Shown piece after piece: positions 1-11,559 of a stretch of DNA of 64,000 bases. Origin of the DNA: Seminavis robusta (lineage: Eukaryota > Bacillariophyta > Bacillariophyceae > Naviculales > Naviculaceae); the NCBI GenBank assembly GCA_903772945.1, contig CAICTM010000076.1, forward strand, positions 1 through 64,000, given 5' to 3'. Each line of letters starts with the position of its first letter. Position 1 is the stretch's first letter. The notes under the pieces are model-generated. The model ran no database searches. It saw only the letters and a list, made by a program, of their open reading frames with translations, and was not told the DNA's origin. Made by a program: the position numbers and the translations under genes.

Positions 1-1430
1 AAAGGAGAGAGATGGTACAAGGCTTTCCGCAAGGATTTGGAGTCTATTGGTTTCGAATTCAACCCCTACGATCCTTGTGTTGCCACAGGATGGTCAATGG
101 CAAGCAACAGACTATCCAGTTTCCATGTCGACGATCTCATGTCCAGTCATATGATGGCCAAGGTGAATGACGACTTCCTGGCCTGGTGCAACGAGAAGTA
201 TGGTACCTACGGTGCTGTCAAAGCAACCAGAGGACCCAAGCATGACTATCTAGGGATGACGATTGATTTTTCTGAGCCGGGCAAAGTCAAGATCGACATG
301 ATCGACTACTTGACCAAGGTGCTCGAGGAGTTCCCTGTAAACTTTGATCATGTCCGTTCTGTTCCGAGTGCAGCCCCAGCTGATTTGTTTTCTGTGGGTG
401 ACGGTGACAATCTGGACCCTGATACGAAGGATACCTTCCACACGAACACAGCCAAGCTACTCTTTGCCTGTAAGCGTGCACGTCCAGATATGCAAACCCT
501 GACTACCGTCCTTTGTACTCGAGTGAAGCAACCGAACCAGAACGATTGGGGCAAACTTCTCCAAGGCCTCAAGTTTATTCAACAGACTTTGAACGACAAG
601 CTCATCCTCCATGCTGACGACGTTCGCATTATTCGCTGGTGGGTGGATGCCAGTTTTGCTGTACACCCAGACTACCGTTCCCATACCGGAGGAGTGCTCA
701 GTTTCGGCCGCGGTGCCCAATTGCTGTGTCTAGCAACAGAAACTCAACGCCCGAAGCAGTACGACGCCGAACTCATTGGAGCCGTACGATGTTATGAGCC
801 CTTTGTTGTGGACCAAGTTGTTTTGGAAGCCCAAGGTGTCGATGTCCAGGAGAACATCCTTTACCAAGACAACAAGAGTGCTATCATTCTCGCTGGAATG
901 GTAAGAGCAGCGCGGTAAGCGTACTCGTGCTCTGAATTTGCGTTTCTTCTTTATTCACGACCAAGTGAAGCAGGGAAATGTGCGAGTGGTGTATTGTCCC
1001 ACAAGGACATGCACGGGGACTTCTCACGAAGCCCCTCCAAGGTGCCCTATTCCATGCGCATCGCGCTTTTATTATGGGCATCCTCCTATTTAGTTTGTTT
1101 TAATCGTTCCGTGGATCCATTAGGGACCACGGCAGGAGTGTGTTGGCCGGTCAAGATATTTAGCGGACACCGGTATAAGAAAAAGACCGCACCCGTAGAA
1201 TTTTAAGGAAACTGGCATTCTCAGAATCCAGACTTCAAAGCGACCAGCTAGAAAGATCATTCTTTCTGCTCAGCTCGCCCAAATCAACAAATTAACTGAT
1301 ATTAGCCATTAGCTACAGTGTTGCCTACCAACAACAGAATTTACCTCAGCACTTTTCTGGGACTCTCTCCTATTTTTCTTGCTCCAGCTTCATTCAGCTG
1401 TAAGGGAGTGCGACGGGTTACAGCTTACAA
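1..1430 (+). mobile_element. Ty1/copia LTR retrotransposon remnant A (partial at window edge)
   Basis: The coding part (about 37-1080) matches the end of a copia polyprotein: the last part of the reverse transcriptase, with a V-D-D core near residue 32 of the open stretch, followed by the RNase H region. An LTR-like sequence starting TGTTGG follows near 1139 and may run to about 1430. The left part of the element lies outside the window. It is a fossil with at least one break. The family call (diatom copia) rests on protein similarity recalled from the family; the right LTR boundary is approximate. Confidence 0.8.
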
Positions 1431-1689
1431 TTCAGCTTTACAGCTTTACAATTAGCAGGCTTATTCTAGAAATAATCAATAACTGCTCACTTATTTGGAA
1501 ATACAAAACTTACATCTCTTAGATCTTAGACTAGTCAATGCACCATGGTATTGTCGCAACCTGGTGGCTAGGTGTTATTCGCTACGAAAAGAGCCCGACC
1601 AGACACAGGTACGGCGATATCGTTCCTTACGACTAGAGTCAAGGAACCAGATAGGCAGGATTGGGATAATAGTCCACCTCATGCAGTAA

Positions 1690-2640
1690 TTAGATGTACT
1701 AGAAAACTCCATTAGTTCTCAAAGCCGACGGAAGTGGCATATTGAAATGGTATGTTGTATGGTTCTTTCGGAGTCCATCAAACATGAGGGGTCAACGGAG
1801 GTGGTTTGACCATGGGCACCGGTTACCCATTATCGACTTCGACGAAACAGAATTGAACACGAGAAGCTCACTGAGAGTGAACTCGTAGCAGTGATGACTG
1901 ATGCCATCGATCCTTTGGACGAGGCAGTTCTTTCGGGAGCAAGGCTATGTGTTAAAGAAACTATAGTCTATCAGGACAACAGAGTGCCATTCTTCTAGAG
2001 AGAACGGCAAAGCTTCTAGTAGTAAACGAAGGAAGCACATCAACATTAGGTACTTCTTTGTGACCGACAGAGTCGCAAAGAAGGAGATCAGTGTGGACTG
2101 GTGTCCAACTGATGATATGGTTGCGGACTTCTGGACGAAGCGAACCAAGGTCGACTGTTCAAACAGAACGTGACAAGTTGATGGGTGTTGTGGAAACTCA
2201 GAGCCAGGGCACTCAGAAGGAGGGTACGGTTGGACAAGAGGTCCGTTCAAAGAAGGAGCGCTAAGCGCAGTAAGTAAGTAAGCATGGTCGAGACTAGGAC
2301 AAGCTCGACGACACAGGAGTGTGTTGGGGATCGCGATTAGGGATTCAACCTGTACCTCTGTACTAGAATTTGATGCCAGTAGAAAAAGCAAAGGAACCCA
2401 CTTTTTCAGTAGTATCTCAATAGCAACAGTAAACTAGAAGAGAGCTTAGAGCAACTAACAATAGGGGGGAACCAGAGATCCTGAAATACTTTGCCAATAA
2501 GCTAGAAGGGTATTGCATCTATACCGGTAGCTAAGAACCTCTTCCTCCCTCCTCCTCTTCTTCTCTTCTTCTAACTATCCTGCCGCTGCGGGGCAGGTCT
2601 TCTTCTTACTATACTGAATGAAAATTTTCGTAACAGGGTC
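1690..2640 (+). mobile_element. Ty1/copia remnant B with LTR-like end
   Basis: A second, more decayed copia piece. Short stretches match the RNase H end of the polyprotein (about 1900-2180). An LTR-like sequence begins TGTTGG near 2322 and plausibly ends in AACA near 2634. The bases just before this LTR share the motif CAGGAGTGTGTTGG with remnant A, so the two elements are related. The element is broken in several places and appears old. Boundaries are approximate. Confidence 0.65.
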
Positions 2641-2888
2641 AATGTAGCCAAGTCAGGACCGTACCACAGGCCCCATTGCCCATCCCGCCGGCTACTAGCT
2701 AGCTAGCAGTTACACCGGGAGGGGGGGTTAGAGTACGGTAGGGAGGTCATCTCTTGAAGCTGTCTGGGGCCAGACTTAGTGGCTTACGGTACGGTACGGT
2801 ACGGTAGTGAAAGAAAAGGGGGTTCGGGACAAGCTAGTCAGTCTAGCTAGCTAGTAGGTTCAGTATGACGAATCGAATTAGGGGGGGA
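2641..2888. other. Intergenic, short palindromic repeats
   Basis: No gene seen. It holds GCTAGCTAGCTAGC near 2696, a run of GGTAC units near 2786-2806 and another CTAGCTAG run near 2845. These palindromes recur across the window. Confidence 0.5.
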
Positions 2889-3340
2889 CAATTTTGTCTG
2901 TGCTGTGTAGGAACTGCCCGCCACGTCCCTCAATCTCCTTGCAGGCCTGATTGGTTCCTTTGATGACAATGGTGGAATTCACTGTAGCAGCGTTCACACA
3001 CCGCATGTTCCGAAGCCTCTGGGTTGCAAGAATCACGAGCATGCTTATCTCCCAAATAGATGTAGCATAAATAGGGCGTGACTGTTATTGTTGGGCCCAC
3101 CAAGGATGAGGCGTTCAATCGCATCGTACGCCTGCTTCGTGTCCTTGATCACAATGCCAGGATAATTGCTGTACCGCCTCTCACACATGAAAAATGGGTT
3201 ATCCAAATAAGGGCGGACAGCCCAGGCCTGGCTTGCATCCTTGCTTCCGAGATTGTCGAAAGGCCAAGTTGTGCCCATGTGTGATCACAAAAGCCGTGTT
3301 CTCGGGTGGTGGAACGAACACCGACGTAGGAAATGGACGT
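2889..3340 (-). pseudogene. Decayed coding frame, unrecognised
   Basis: Two adjacent minus-strand stretches read like former coding sequence. One lies at about 3060-3278 and includes GIVIKDTKQAYDAIERL. The other lies at about 2889-3060, in another frame, and includes STIVIKGTNQACKEIEGRGG. Both carry an IVIK-x-T-x-QA motif, which suggests two repeats of one domain in a broken gene. I do not recognise the family. The 450 bases to the left of the next gene (3341-3792) hold nothing I can support. Confidence 0.3.
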
Positions 3341-3792
3341 GGCCAAGCCAAGCTTGTTGTATCTCGTTGTGACACGAGGTCTTGAGGCTTCTTGGCAAGG
3401 GGACGTGGGGCTGGGGCGAGGTGGCTACTCAGGACGCCAGCACAATTCATCCGGAACGGGTCTCGAAGGCGTCGCGAAATCGCAAAAGACCAAGAAGATA
3501 ACCTGTAGTACGAGTAGAGTCTGGCACCGAAACCCGAAGAAACAAGTGGGATGACGATCACTCACGACTTCGACGGGATACTATGTAGTTAGAGTGGACT
3601 TTACGTATGTATGGGAATGGGCTTCAGAGGTCGGCGGCAGCATTGGAGGGGGCTCGAGTCTGACTAATAGTTGCTAGCAACTAACTCTACAGGGCCCTCC
3701 GTTGAGACCATGGATGGCAGCACTTGTTGTTTGCACAAACGTGCAAACACTGGCTGTGCTGCGCAACAACAAACAGAAATCAATCTAGCTCC

Positions 3793-4920
3793 TCACTCAT
3801 CCGAGTAAGCGCCTGCCATGTCAGCATCCCCGGTGATCATCACATCATTGATACATTCAATCAAGTCCGTTCCTGCTTCAGTCATGCAAGCCTTGGCGGC
3901 TTCATCATAGCTAATCAATACCGCTTCTTCGATAAGGCGCCGGCGTTGGTCCTTTTGTTCGGCATTGGGGATCGTGCATGCTTGGGGGTGTTGCACGCCT
4001 TCGACACTGTGAAAGAGCATGGGCTCATCACTCCTTACTTGCCACTCTTGACCAAACTCATTGGCATCCTCTAGAATGGTGGCACCGTCCCGTGCCAGCA
4101 TCAGACCGTCCTCGTACGATCCAAGCAGGCCTCGGCTGGTTCCAAAGGTTGCCTTTCAATGGATGAATCGAATCAAAACGACATTACAAGCACATTGTGT
4201 CAGCCAATCTTTAATCACGTCAACACACCACATCAGTCATCATCAGTAACCTTCACACATACGTACCTTTTTGTGATTTTGAACGTCAACCTTCAAAAAG
4301 TCCTTTACGGATCGAATGACAATGTTCTGATCATCTTCTAGAAAGATCTTGAACTGGAACTGCGTCTTGCTCTTGACACGAAATCGTACTTTGTGTCCAG
4401 CTATCGTGAATGGCATGGCTTTGCTATGCTCTTCGTGAGGACCGGGCTTGCCATTGACGTAATACTCCTTGTGTGCGACGCCCCCTTTGACTTCGAGCGT
4501 GTCATTTCCAATCTGCACCACTGCAGTCTGGACATAGGACCACCAGTGGACAATCTTTGTGCGAATGACGATCCGTAGGCCCTGACCATGGTTGTAATCA
4601 GGGTTATCTAGAAAGACCAAGTCACAACCACCGTGAAAGTCGTACCTGCGGCCGTTCCACATGAGAAAGTGCGGATCACCTTGTGTGGCTGCCGAGTTTT
4701 TCTCGTTTACTTTGCCCTTGTTGAGAACGTCCAGTACTTGGTCTTTCAAGGTACCGGTATCGTCAATTGGCTTGTCTTGACTCGCCGGGGGTTGCGCTGT
4801 CTTGTCAGCGATCAAATCGTTGAGTTTCGATGGATCCAACTGAAGTCCCCCAGGAGTCGGCTCCTCCGCCGACGCCTGGCTCAGGAAGGCCATCAATGTC
4901 AAAAGGATAGAAAACTTCAT
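3793..4920 (-). CDS. Secreted protein with von Willebrand type D-like domain
   Basis: Two exons are inferred: 4920-4267 and 4152-3793, with a GT-AG intron of 114 bases, giving about 337 residues. The N-terminus is a clear signal peptide (MKFSILLTLMAFLSQASAEE). After a low-complexity stretch comes a VWD-like core at about residues 80-220, opening with GDPHFLMWNGRRYDFHGGCD. This GDPHxxxxxGxxYxFHGxCD pattern is typical of the family. The second exon begins ATFGTSRGLLGSYEDG, which also fits a VWD C-terminal half (G-x-x-G-x-Y). The C-terminus has two cysteines and an acidic tail. A paralogue lies at 36483-37785 on the other strand. The likely role is a secreted or cell-wall matrix protein; the ligand is unknown. 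The exon structure is supported by continuous similarity to that paralogue. Confidence 0.8.
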
Positions 4921-6753
4921 GGTGCTTGTCTTTGGGTAGATTATTGGTTAGCTATCGATCGTTGGTATTGTCTATGTAGCTAGAAGCAAAGCTTACTTTG
5001 ATCATTGCTCGTTGTTGTTGTGGCAAAATGGCCAGTTCCTCCAAGCCCGAACGTCCCTTCCGAGATCTTTTGCAAAAGATTCGGGCTCCATCTGGCGGTA
5101 CCCCCTTTAAGCCTTTAATGTACTGTTTTCTGACGCTCTGAACATTCAAGGTTGTTATAATAGACGCACACTGTATCACACATACTCCAACCCCACATCC
5201 AATCGAATGGGTACCTGGTACCGTATGCATTTCGAATTATTCGTTTCAGGAAACCGAGTGACCGCCACCAAAAGAAACTGAATGAAAGTTGGCTCTTTCA
5301 AGAGGACAGCCAAGCCAAGCTTCAAGCAAGCATGCGCTAGCTAGAAAGTGGAGGACCATACCATGATCCGCTCGTTCTGGCTGGTCAAAAGCAAAAACCT
5401 GCAGCCATGATGCCGTCCTCCAGCGATACTGTATGCGAAAGGCAGACAATCAAGTCTCGCCTGTTGCTACCGGTTTGCAAACCTGGTTCTCACCTGGTCT
5501 TTGTACATGTAGTTCCATACTCATTAGACAACTCCAGTGCTCCAGAGTCGTGATGGCAACTCTTTATGTATGTGTGTTCTTAGCCGGCCGGCATCTTCTT
5601 GAGTTCCATCGTTCCATCCTCCATGATCCCAGAGCGAGCAATTGCAGTGGAGCGATCCTGAGGACGCAAAGAAGCCTACTACATGTACTAGTAGCTATCT
5701 ATCTATCGACCCATCACCGGTCCTTGACCATCACCCACAAGGTCAAAGCTAAGGTCGGAAAAGAGTAAAAAAAGATTCCAAAGATTCATTCTTCTTCTTC
5801 TCTTTTGACCATTTCCCCCCGCTTCTCCCTGCCGAGGTCTAGCTAGAAAAGGGAAAAGGGAAAAGGGTGTTTGCGTGACTCTTTGGTCAGCTTCCAATGG
5901 TCATTACTTGGCATGAGAGATCGCGTCTTTGTTTGCCATGTGCCAGTGCCGGTCATTGGAGCTATGCATTCTAAATCATTAGAGTTATCCTTGTATGTGG
6001 ATGATTGCTTGGGTACTTCCTTTGTAATAAGTTAGTATGATGGATTGTACTCTTGGCTGATGTCTTTATTTCTTAAATTGAAGAAATGTACTTACAGCAG
6101 ACCTGTAAAGCAGAATTAGACTTATGGATTTTGAATCAGCGATGTTCTATGGACATGGAAGCTTATTGTAGACTGGATGTTGGTCTTGGACGACCGAGTT
6201 GTGCCTGTTTGGTCGCATTGACTGTGTGAGTTCTGTACTGAATGACCAGTTCTCCAGTTTGAGTGGTTACAGGTTACAGTTACAAGTAAGTCTTGGTACC
6301 GCGTTTTAGCAATAGGGTGGCCAAGCTGGGCTTTTTGTAGGATGACCGTAGTACATGTAAGTTTGTATGTTGCTTAGCTTCCCACCCCAAGACAGTTCGA
6401 TGGAAGGTCAAGAAAGCAGAGTTGTTGTGGTCAAGCATAGAGCAAGGCATCATCAGGAAGAGGCAAGACAAGAGGCGACTTGGCTTGGACTGAAGAGCCT
6501 CACTTTTGAGCGAGCACCTGCACCTGCACTCATCAGGTTGCTTTCCAACACCACTACTACTCTATATACAGCTAGCTACTATAGACACCTCTGCTAGCTA
6601 GAGACAACTCTATCAGATCAGCCTTCCATCATTGCCTGAACCTACTGAGCCCATCTTATAGAGAGCTAGTAGAAGACTTGACTTAAGCTGAGCTAAGAGA
6701 TTGACCTTCAATCTCCACTCCTCTCTCCTTCCTGAACCTTATCTTATCTTATC
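4921..6753. other. Long intergenic region, no gene recognised
   Basis: Reading both strands shows only short chance frames. It contains three tandem GAAAAGG-type units near 5845-5868 and several CTAGCTAG and TACATGTA palindromes. It holds the divergent upstream regions of the VWD-like gene and the protease gene. Confidence 0.5.
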
Positions 6754-9103
6754 ATGTCCTTCAGCAATGCCAGTAGATCTATGCATACCTGCATTGGTAT
6801 CACTAGTAATAAGAGAAAGAGAAGAAGACCAACTTCATCAGACCCTCAAGACCCTCGCTCTCAAGACTTTCAAGACTTTCAAGCTCAGTCATTGGCATGT
6901 GCATTGCCTTATCAAGATGCTACCCATCCTGATCCATATACCCCATATACCCCATCTCCATACACCTCCTCGAATGGCAAGAAGACCAACTTCTACACTT
7001 ACCATCTGATCAACCTGATCAACCTGCTATTGCTACTACTCCCTTATCTTCCCTCCAGTCAAGCAGCAGCATTGGGCACTCGAGTTGTAGGTGGAACCGA
7101 CGTTTCAGATCCCCACGCATTTCCCTACTTTGCCCAGTTGGCCGATGCCAGTTGTGCCGCTGTACTCATTCACGACGACTTTCTACTGACAGCAGCGCAC
7201 TGCGAACGACGCACACATCCCTTTTACAAACGAGCTCTATTCATGTCTACAGAAATACGAGAAGGAACGCTGCGGACCATTGAATACACACGGGCGCATC
7301 CCTCCTATCTTCCCACGCTGCAAGACTATGACTTTGCATTGCTCAAACTCAGTCAAAGTGCACTGGTCGATGATCACGGACAACCCACGGGAATGCAAAT
7401 CCTACCCATCAATCGAAGTCCCAACTATCCCGAACCGGGAGATCCACTCGTCGCCATGGGATTCGGGAAAACGGCCGAAGATGCCCATGGCATGAGTGCA
7501 TCCTTGCAACAGGTACAGATTGACTATATTAGTGATGACACGTGTCGTCGACAGTACGGAGCTGATCAGTTCCTAGACGATGTCATGTTCTGTGGGGGTG
7601 TCACGGGAGGTGGGAAGGATACTTGTCAAGGTAAGCATGAACACACATACACCCTTAGCTAGTCATGAATCAATGAATGAAAGGATCCATCTCAACCATA
7701 CTCTCTCTTCTTTGTTTCTTTCTTGCGAACCTTCAGGCGACTCGGGAGGTCCCGTGGTCGATGTCACACGAGGAGTACTGGCCGGAGTCGTCAGTTACGG
7801 CATTGGATGTGCCCGCGAACGATTCGCGGGCGTCAATGCTCGTGTTTCCTCTGTCGCTTCTTGGATTGATGAAATCATTTGCGAAGCATCGGACTTTCCA
7901 CCGCCGTATTGCACACCGCGAGCGGCACCGCCACTGCCCAGTGGGGTCGTTACGGTCAGAGTTACCAATGAAACCATGGGCGCCATGACACTCTACATGA
8001 CACTCGACGACTATCCACTCGAATTTGCATGGAGTTTGACCTATCTGGGACAACCAAATACCAATACCAACAGTAACAACAACAACAACAACAATGCCGC
8101 AATCATCCAGGACCCATCCTCTCTGTCTTCGTACTTGATGCCCACCAAAAATGAACTCTATGTTCTACTACCCGATTCCATTGAAGAAGAGGATGCTGAG
8201 CTCGAAGAAAGCTTTGACAACTTGAGACCGGGACAGTACGACCTAGAATTTGGTGATAATGGACTCGATGGCATTTGCTGCAACTTTGGCGATGGAAAAC
8301 TGGAACTCGTCAATGACTTGACGGGAGAAACCGTTTGGGAACACGATGGACAGTACCGGGGATATCTACAAGTGCGCATCCGGATTGATTCCACTACGGG
8401 TGACATTGCCGTCGTTTACGAATCGGAACGATTCCGACCAAGTTGGGAACAACTCGCGTCGCCCAATTATCCACCCGAGTTTGATACCGAATGGCCGGGA
8501 CCGGTGCCCGAAGCACCACTCTTTTCCTTCAATATCAATTTCAAGTTTGATGCCTATCCTTTTGAATCCGACTATGATGTCTTGTACACACCCGGCGTCT
8601 TGGAAGATTCCGCACAAACGCTCACCGAATTGCCCGAAGAACAATGGACTACCATTGACAGCATGGATGGGATTCGCCATGGGATACACAATCGTCTCGT
8701 GCCACGTCAATACGTCCAACAGGAAGCGGGATGGTATTGGCTCAAGGTATCTGACTTGGGGAATAATGGCATTTGCTGCCAGTTTCGTCGGGGATGGATC
8801 AGTATCATGGCACCCATCATCACCACTATGGACAATGGATTTGTCTGGGGAAGTGATGGCGAATATGGATCGGGGGTGAACGTGTACTTTTTCATCAACG
8901 AAGATGGATTCGTCGCTCATGTCTATTGGATAGTTGCGGAAGATGCGGTGACCAGCACTGCTACTTCCAGAAGTGGCGAGGCAGATGGCTTTGGTCATGA
9001 TGGAACAACAAGTGATCAGAAAGATGATGGCGACGATACAAGCGCCACAAACAGCAACGACAATACAAAGCCACAGAATCGACACTACTCCCGGCGGCTT
9101 TAG
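6754..9103 (+). CDS. Secreted trypsin-like serine protease with two C-terminal GNGICC domains
   Basis: Exons 6754-7630 and 7737-9103 join at GT-AG sites (phase 1) to give 747 residues. A long basic N-terminal part precedes a hydrophobic signal at about 84-106. The mature S1 domain starts VVGGTD at 111, after an arginine, as in trypsin zymogens. The triad is His149 (LTAAHC), Asp193 (DYDFALLKL) and Ser295 (GDSGGP). Asp289 sits six residues before the serine, predicting cleavage after Lys/Arg. After the protease come two related domains (about 362-480 and 510-650), each with a DYPxE-type start and an NGICCxF motif, then an acidic Asn/Asp/Ser-rich tail. The same domain type forms the secreted proteins at 15943 and 23145. 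The likely site of action is outside the cell. The start ATG is the first in frame, but the unusually long N-terminus makes a later start possible. Confidence 0.9.
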
Positions 9104-10896
9104 CATTATCATACCGCTAACTCAAGGAAGGGAGGCCGGTGGCTATATATTATGCCGCAGACAGATAGATGTCTCGTAAAAGTAAATAGACTGGCCAAAA
9201 CCACTAGCTTAGAAGACCGCACGACTTCCTAGTTATAAAATAATACTGCAAGGTACAACTAACTTAACGAGTACCTGGTACCTGTGTTTTTAGGCATGCA
9301 AGGTCACAGCGAAGGGGGCATCAATGATGCCTCATTCGGTCGAATGAATGAGCACAGAGCTAGAACTGAGCAGAGAAACATCATGGGGGGAACGGGTTGA
9401 GCTCTCGCAAGACTTGCGAGGGAACGAGCTGAAATGCAACCTTGAAACGAGTGACAAGAGTGAGGATGACACGGCAAGTAGAGAAGTTCATCGTCGGCAC
9501 AGAATCATACTAGTCCTAAGAGAGGATTGGCTGACACCGCAATCAGCCCAAGAAACGGAAGGTCGGAAAGGAGGTCCTCCAAAGGATCGATGCTGGACCG
9601 CCAACCAACACCAACCAAATGGATTCTCAGTTCATCGTCGGCAAAGAATCGTATTCGAAGAGCGTCTTGACACCAGCCCAAGAAGCGAAAGGGTCGGGGT
9701 CGGCAAGAAAGTCCTCCGAAAGCCCGGTCGGCAAGAAAGTCCTCCGAAAGCCCTGAAGAACTTGAAATTACGGATTCGGCGGGCCCAAGAGAGAGAAGTG
9801 TGAGACTTTTAAGCTATTCTAAGGGTGAACCAGAAGCATCTATGCTTGCGGCTCTACTTGAATGGAAGACTGAAGACTTGGACGACGCAACCGTCGATTT
9901 ACTTGTCGTTGTGCTACCTTGCCGGTTGTCAAGAGACGTACTGGGAGATCGAGGGCGGCGTGCATTTCTTGGATTCGAGTTCGCGTCGTGCCAGTAGCTC
10001 TTGGAATCGAAGCAGTCTTGGTTGGTTCTACGCCGACAGGATGGCTGGTGGGTCCCATGATGTTGTTGTTGTGCTTGGGGACAAAGGAAGACGTGTCGGG
10101 CGGCTTGTCTGAAAATGCAGCATCAGGATCAGGCGTAGAATACGTATCAAGATCAGGAGACCGAGTGGTGTTGAAGAAACAGGAAAGAGTACGCGAGCAA
10201 GGAACCATTCGCGACCAACACACCATCGGGCCCAAGGAAAGAAGGACCAAAGAACCACCATGGGAGATGCAATCCTTGAAAATGAAGAATGGAACAAGAA
10301 AGATGTTAGACTTGAGTTGAGAGCAAAAGAAGAAGCAGTACCGCATGCATGCATGCCACTTTTGTTCAGCGAAGGCAAAGAGGAACAGCTCCGGAGGGCT
10401 GACCCCATCATCTTCTCAAGGTTCAAACGAACTCCGAACTACTAATGCATGCATGCATGCGGGCTCGTGGACCGTACCTGTTGTGATTCTCGTTGCCTTT
10501 GACAGGAGAAGAGACCGAACATGTCAACGATTGCGAGGACGAACCACACCATAAAGGAACCACCGTAAGACGACACCTTTCCCAGCGTATATTGACGAGG
10601 GGAACAAGCCGGCGAGCCATAACCACTGGGCTCCAAAGGAACCACGGGCCCCCGAAGGAGCGGCTGCCGAAGCAGCACCGGAAAAGGTGTCATCGTCATG
10701 CATGCATTGTCGAAGAAGCAGTTGCGGTTGAGCAACGACAATAAGAAGCGTGTCGTCATCCGATATCAGGTAGACCAGACCTACGAGGGAAGCGAAAAGT
10801 GGTGAAACACACACACGAGGAAGACACTAGAACCAACGTTTCCTCGCTCGAGGACGAACCAAACACCAAATACCGTTGCGTACATGCTTGTCATTT
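9104..10896. other. Intergenic region with short direct repeats
   Basis: No gene is supported. A frame at 9348-9803 contains a near-repeated segment (GTTCATCGTCGGCA at about 9486 and 9630) and two copies of a CGGCAAGAAAGTCCTCCGAAAG-like unit near 9700-9745. Its composition is repeat-like rather than protein-like. ATGCATGC runs occur near 10343, 10445 and 10697. Confidence 0.45.
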
Positions 10897-11205
10897 AATC
10901 GTAGGCCTTCGCTTTAGCAAGAGGCTAACTTTAGATGCAAGTGACTACCTTCGCAGCAATAGCGAGAGGATCACACGAAGCAATACAACAGGGAGGGGAT
11001 CACATTGACAGTCGGAGAAAGCTTGTGCGTCATCTTAATCGTAGGCCTTCGCTTTAGCAAGAGGATAACTTTAGATAGCGAGAGGATCACACAAGAAGCT
11101 TGACACCTTAATCGTAGGCCTTCGCAGCAATAGCAAGAGGATAACTTTAGATGTAATGTGACGGCCTTCGCAGCAGTAGCGAGAGGATCACACAAGAAGC
11201 TAGCA
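10897..11205 (+). repeat. Three irregular tandem units (TCGTAGGCCTTCGC type)
   Basis: Units start near 10899, 11040 and 11112. Each begins TCGTAGGCCTTCGC, then has GCAAGAGG.TAACTTTAGAT and, in longer form, TAGCGAGAGGATCACAC. The left end of the duplicated block (11152) falls inside the third unit. Confidence 0.75.
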
Positions 11206-11559
11206 CAGCAATAACGACATCATCGTCATGGTCGAACTGAACGACTATTTGTGAGCTTCGACAAAGAAACAGCTTTGTCTTTCGCAACGGCGTCTTCGAC
11301 GCTTCGCATTTGTTTCTTCATTATCTGAGGTAAGTATCGATGGAGTAGGTAGAGGAGTACTAGAGTGTACATACAGGGTGATGTACTGGTGTCTGTGTAG
11401 AATGCGAAAGTTCATTCAAAAAGATGCCTATTAAGCCTTTGGCGAAGCAATGAGCCAGTGAGGAAAACCGGTGAGAACAACGGAACAGATCCAAGCAATC
11501 GCTGAAATACAGTGGCAGTACTCACGTTATCCTCATGGTCGTTGTTTGCTTCTGTTATC

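Noticed and set aside
9348-9803. 151-codon plus-strand frame
   Set aside because: It contains internal DNA repeats and highly charged low-complexity sequence, and shows no domain; probably chance.
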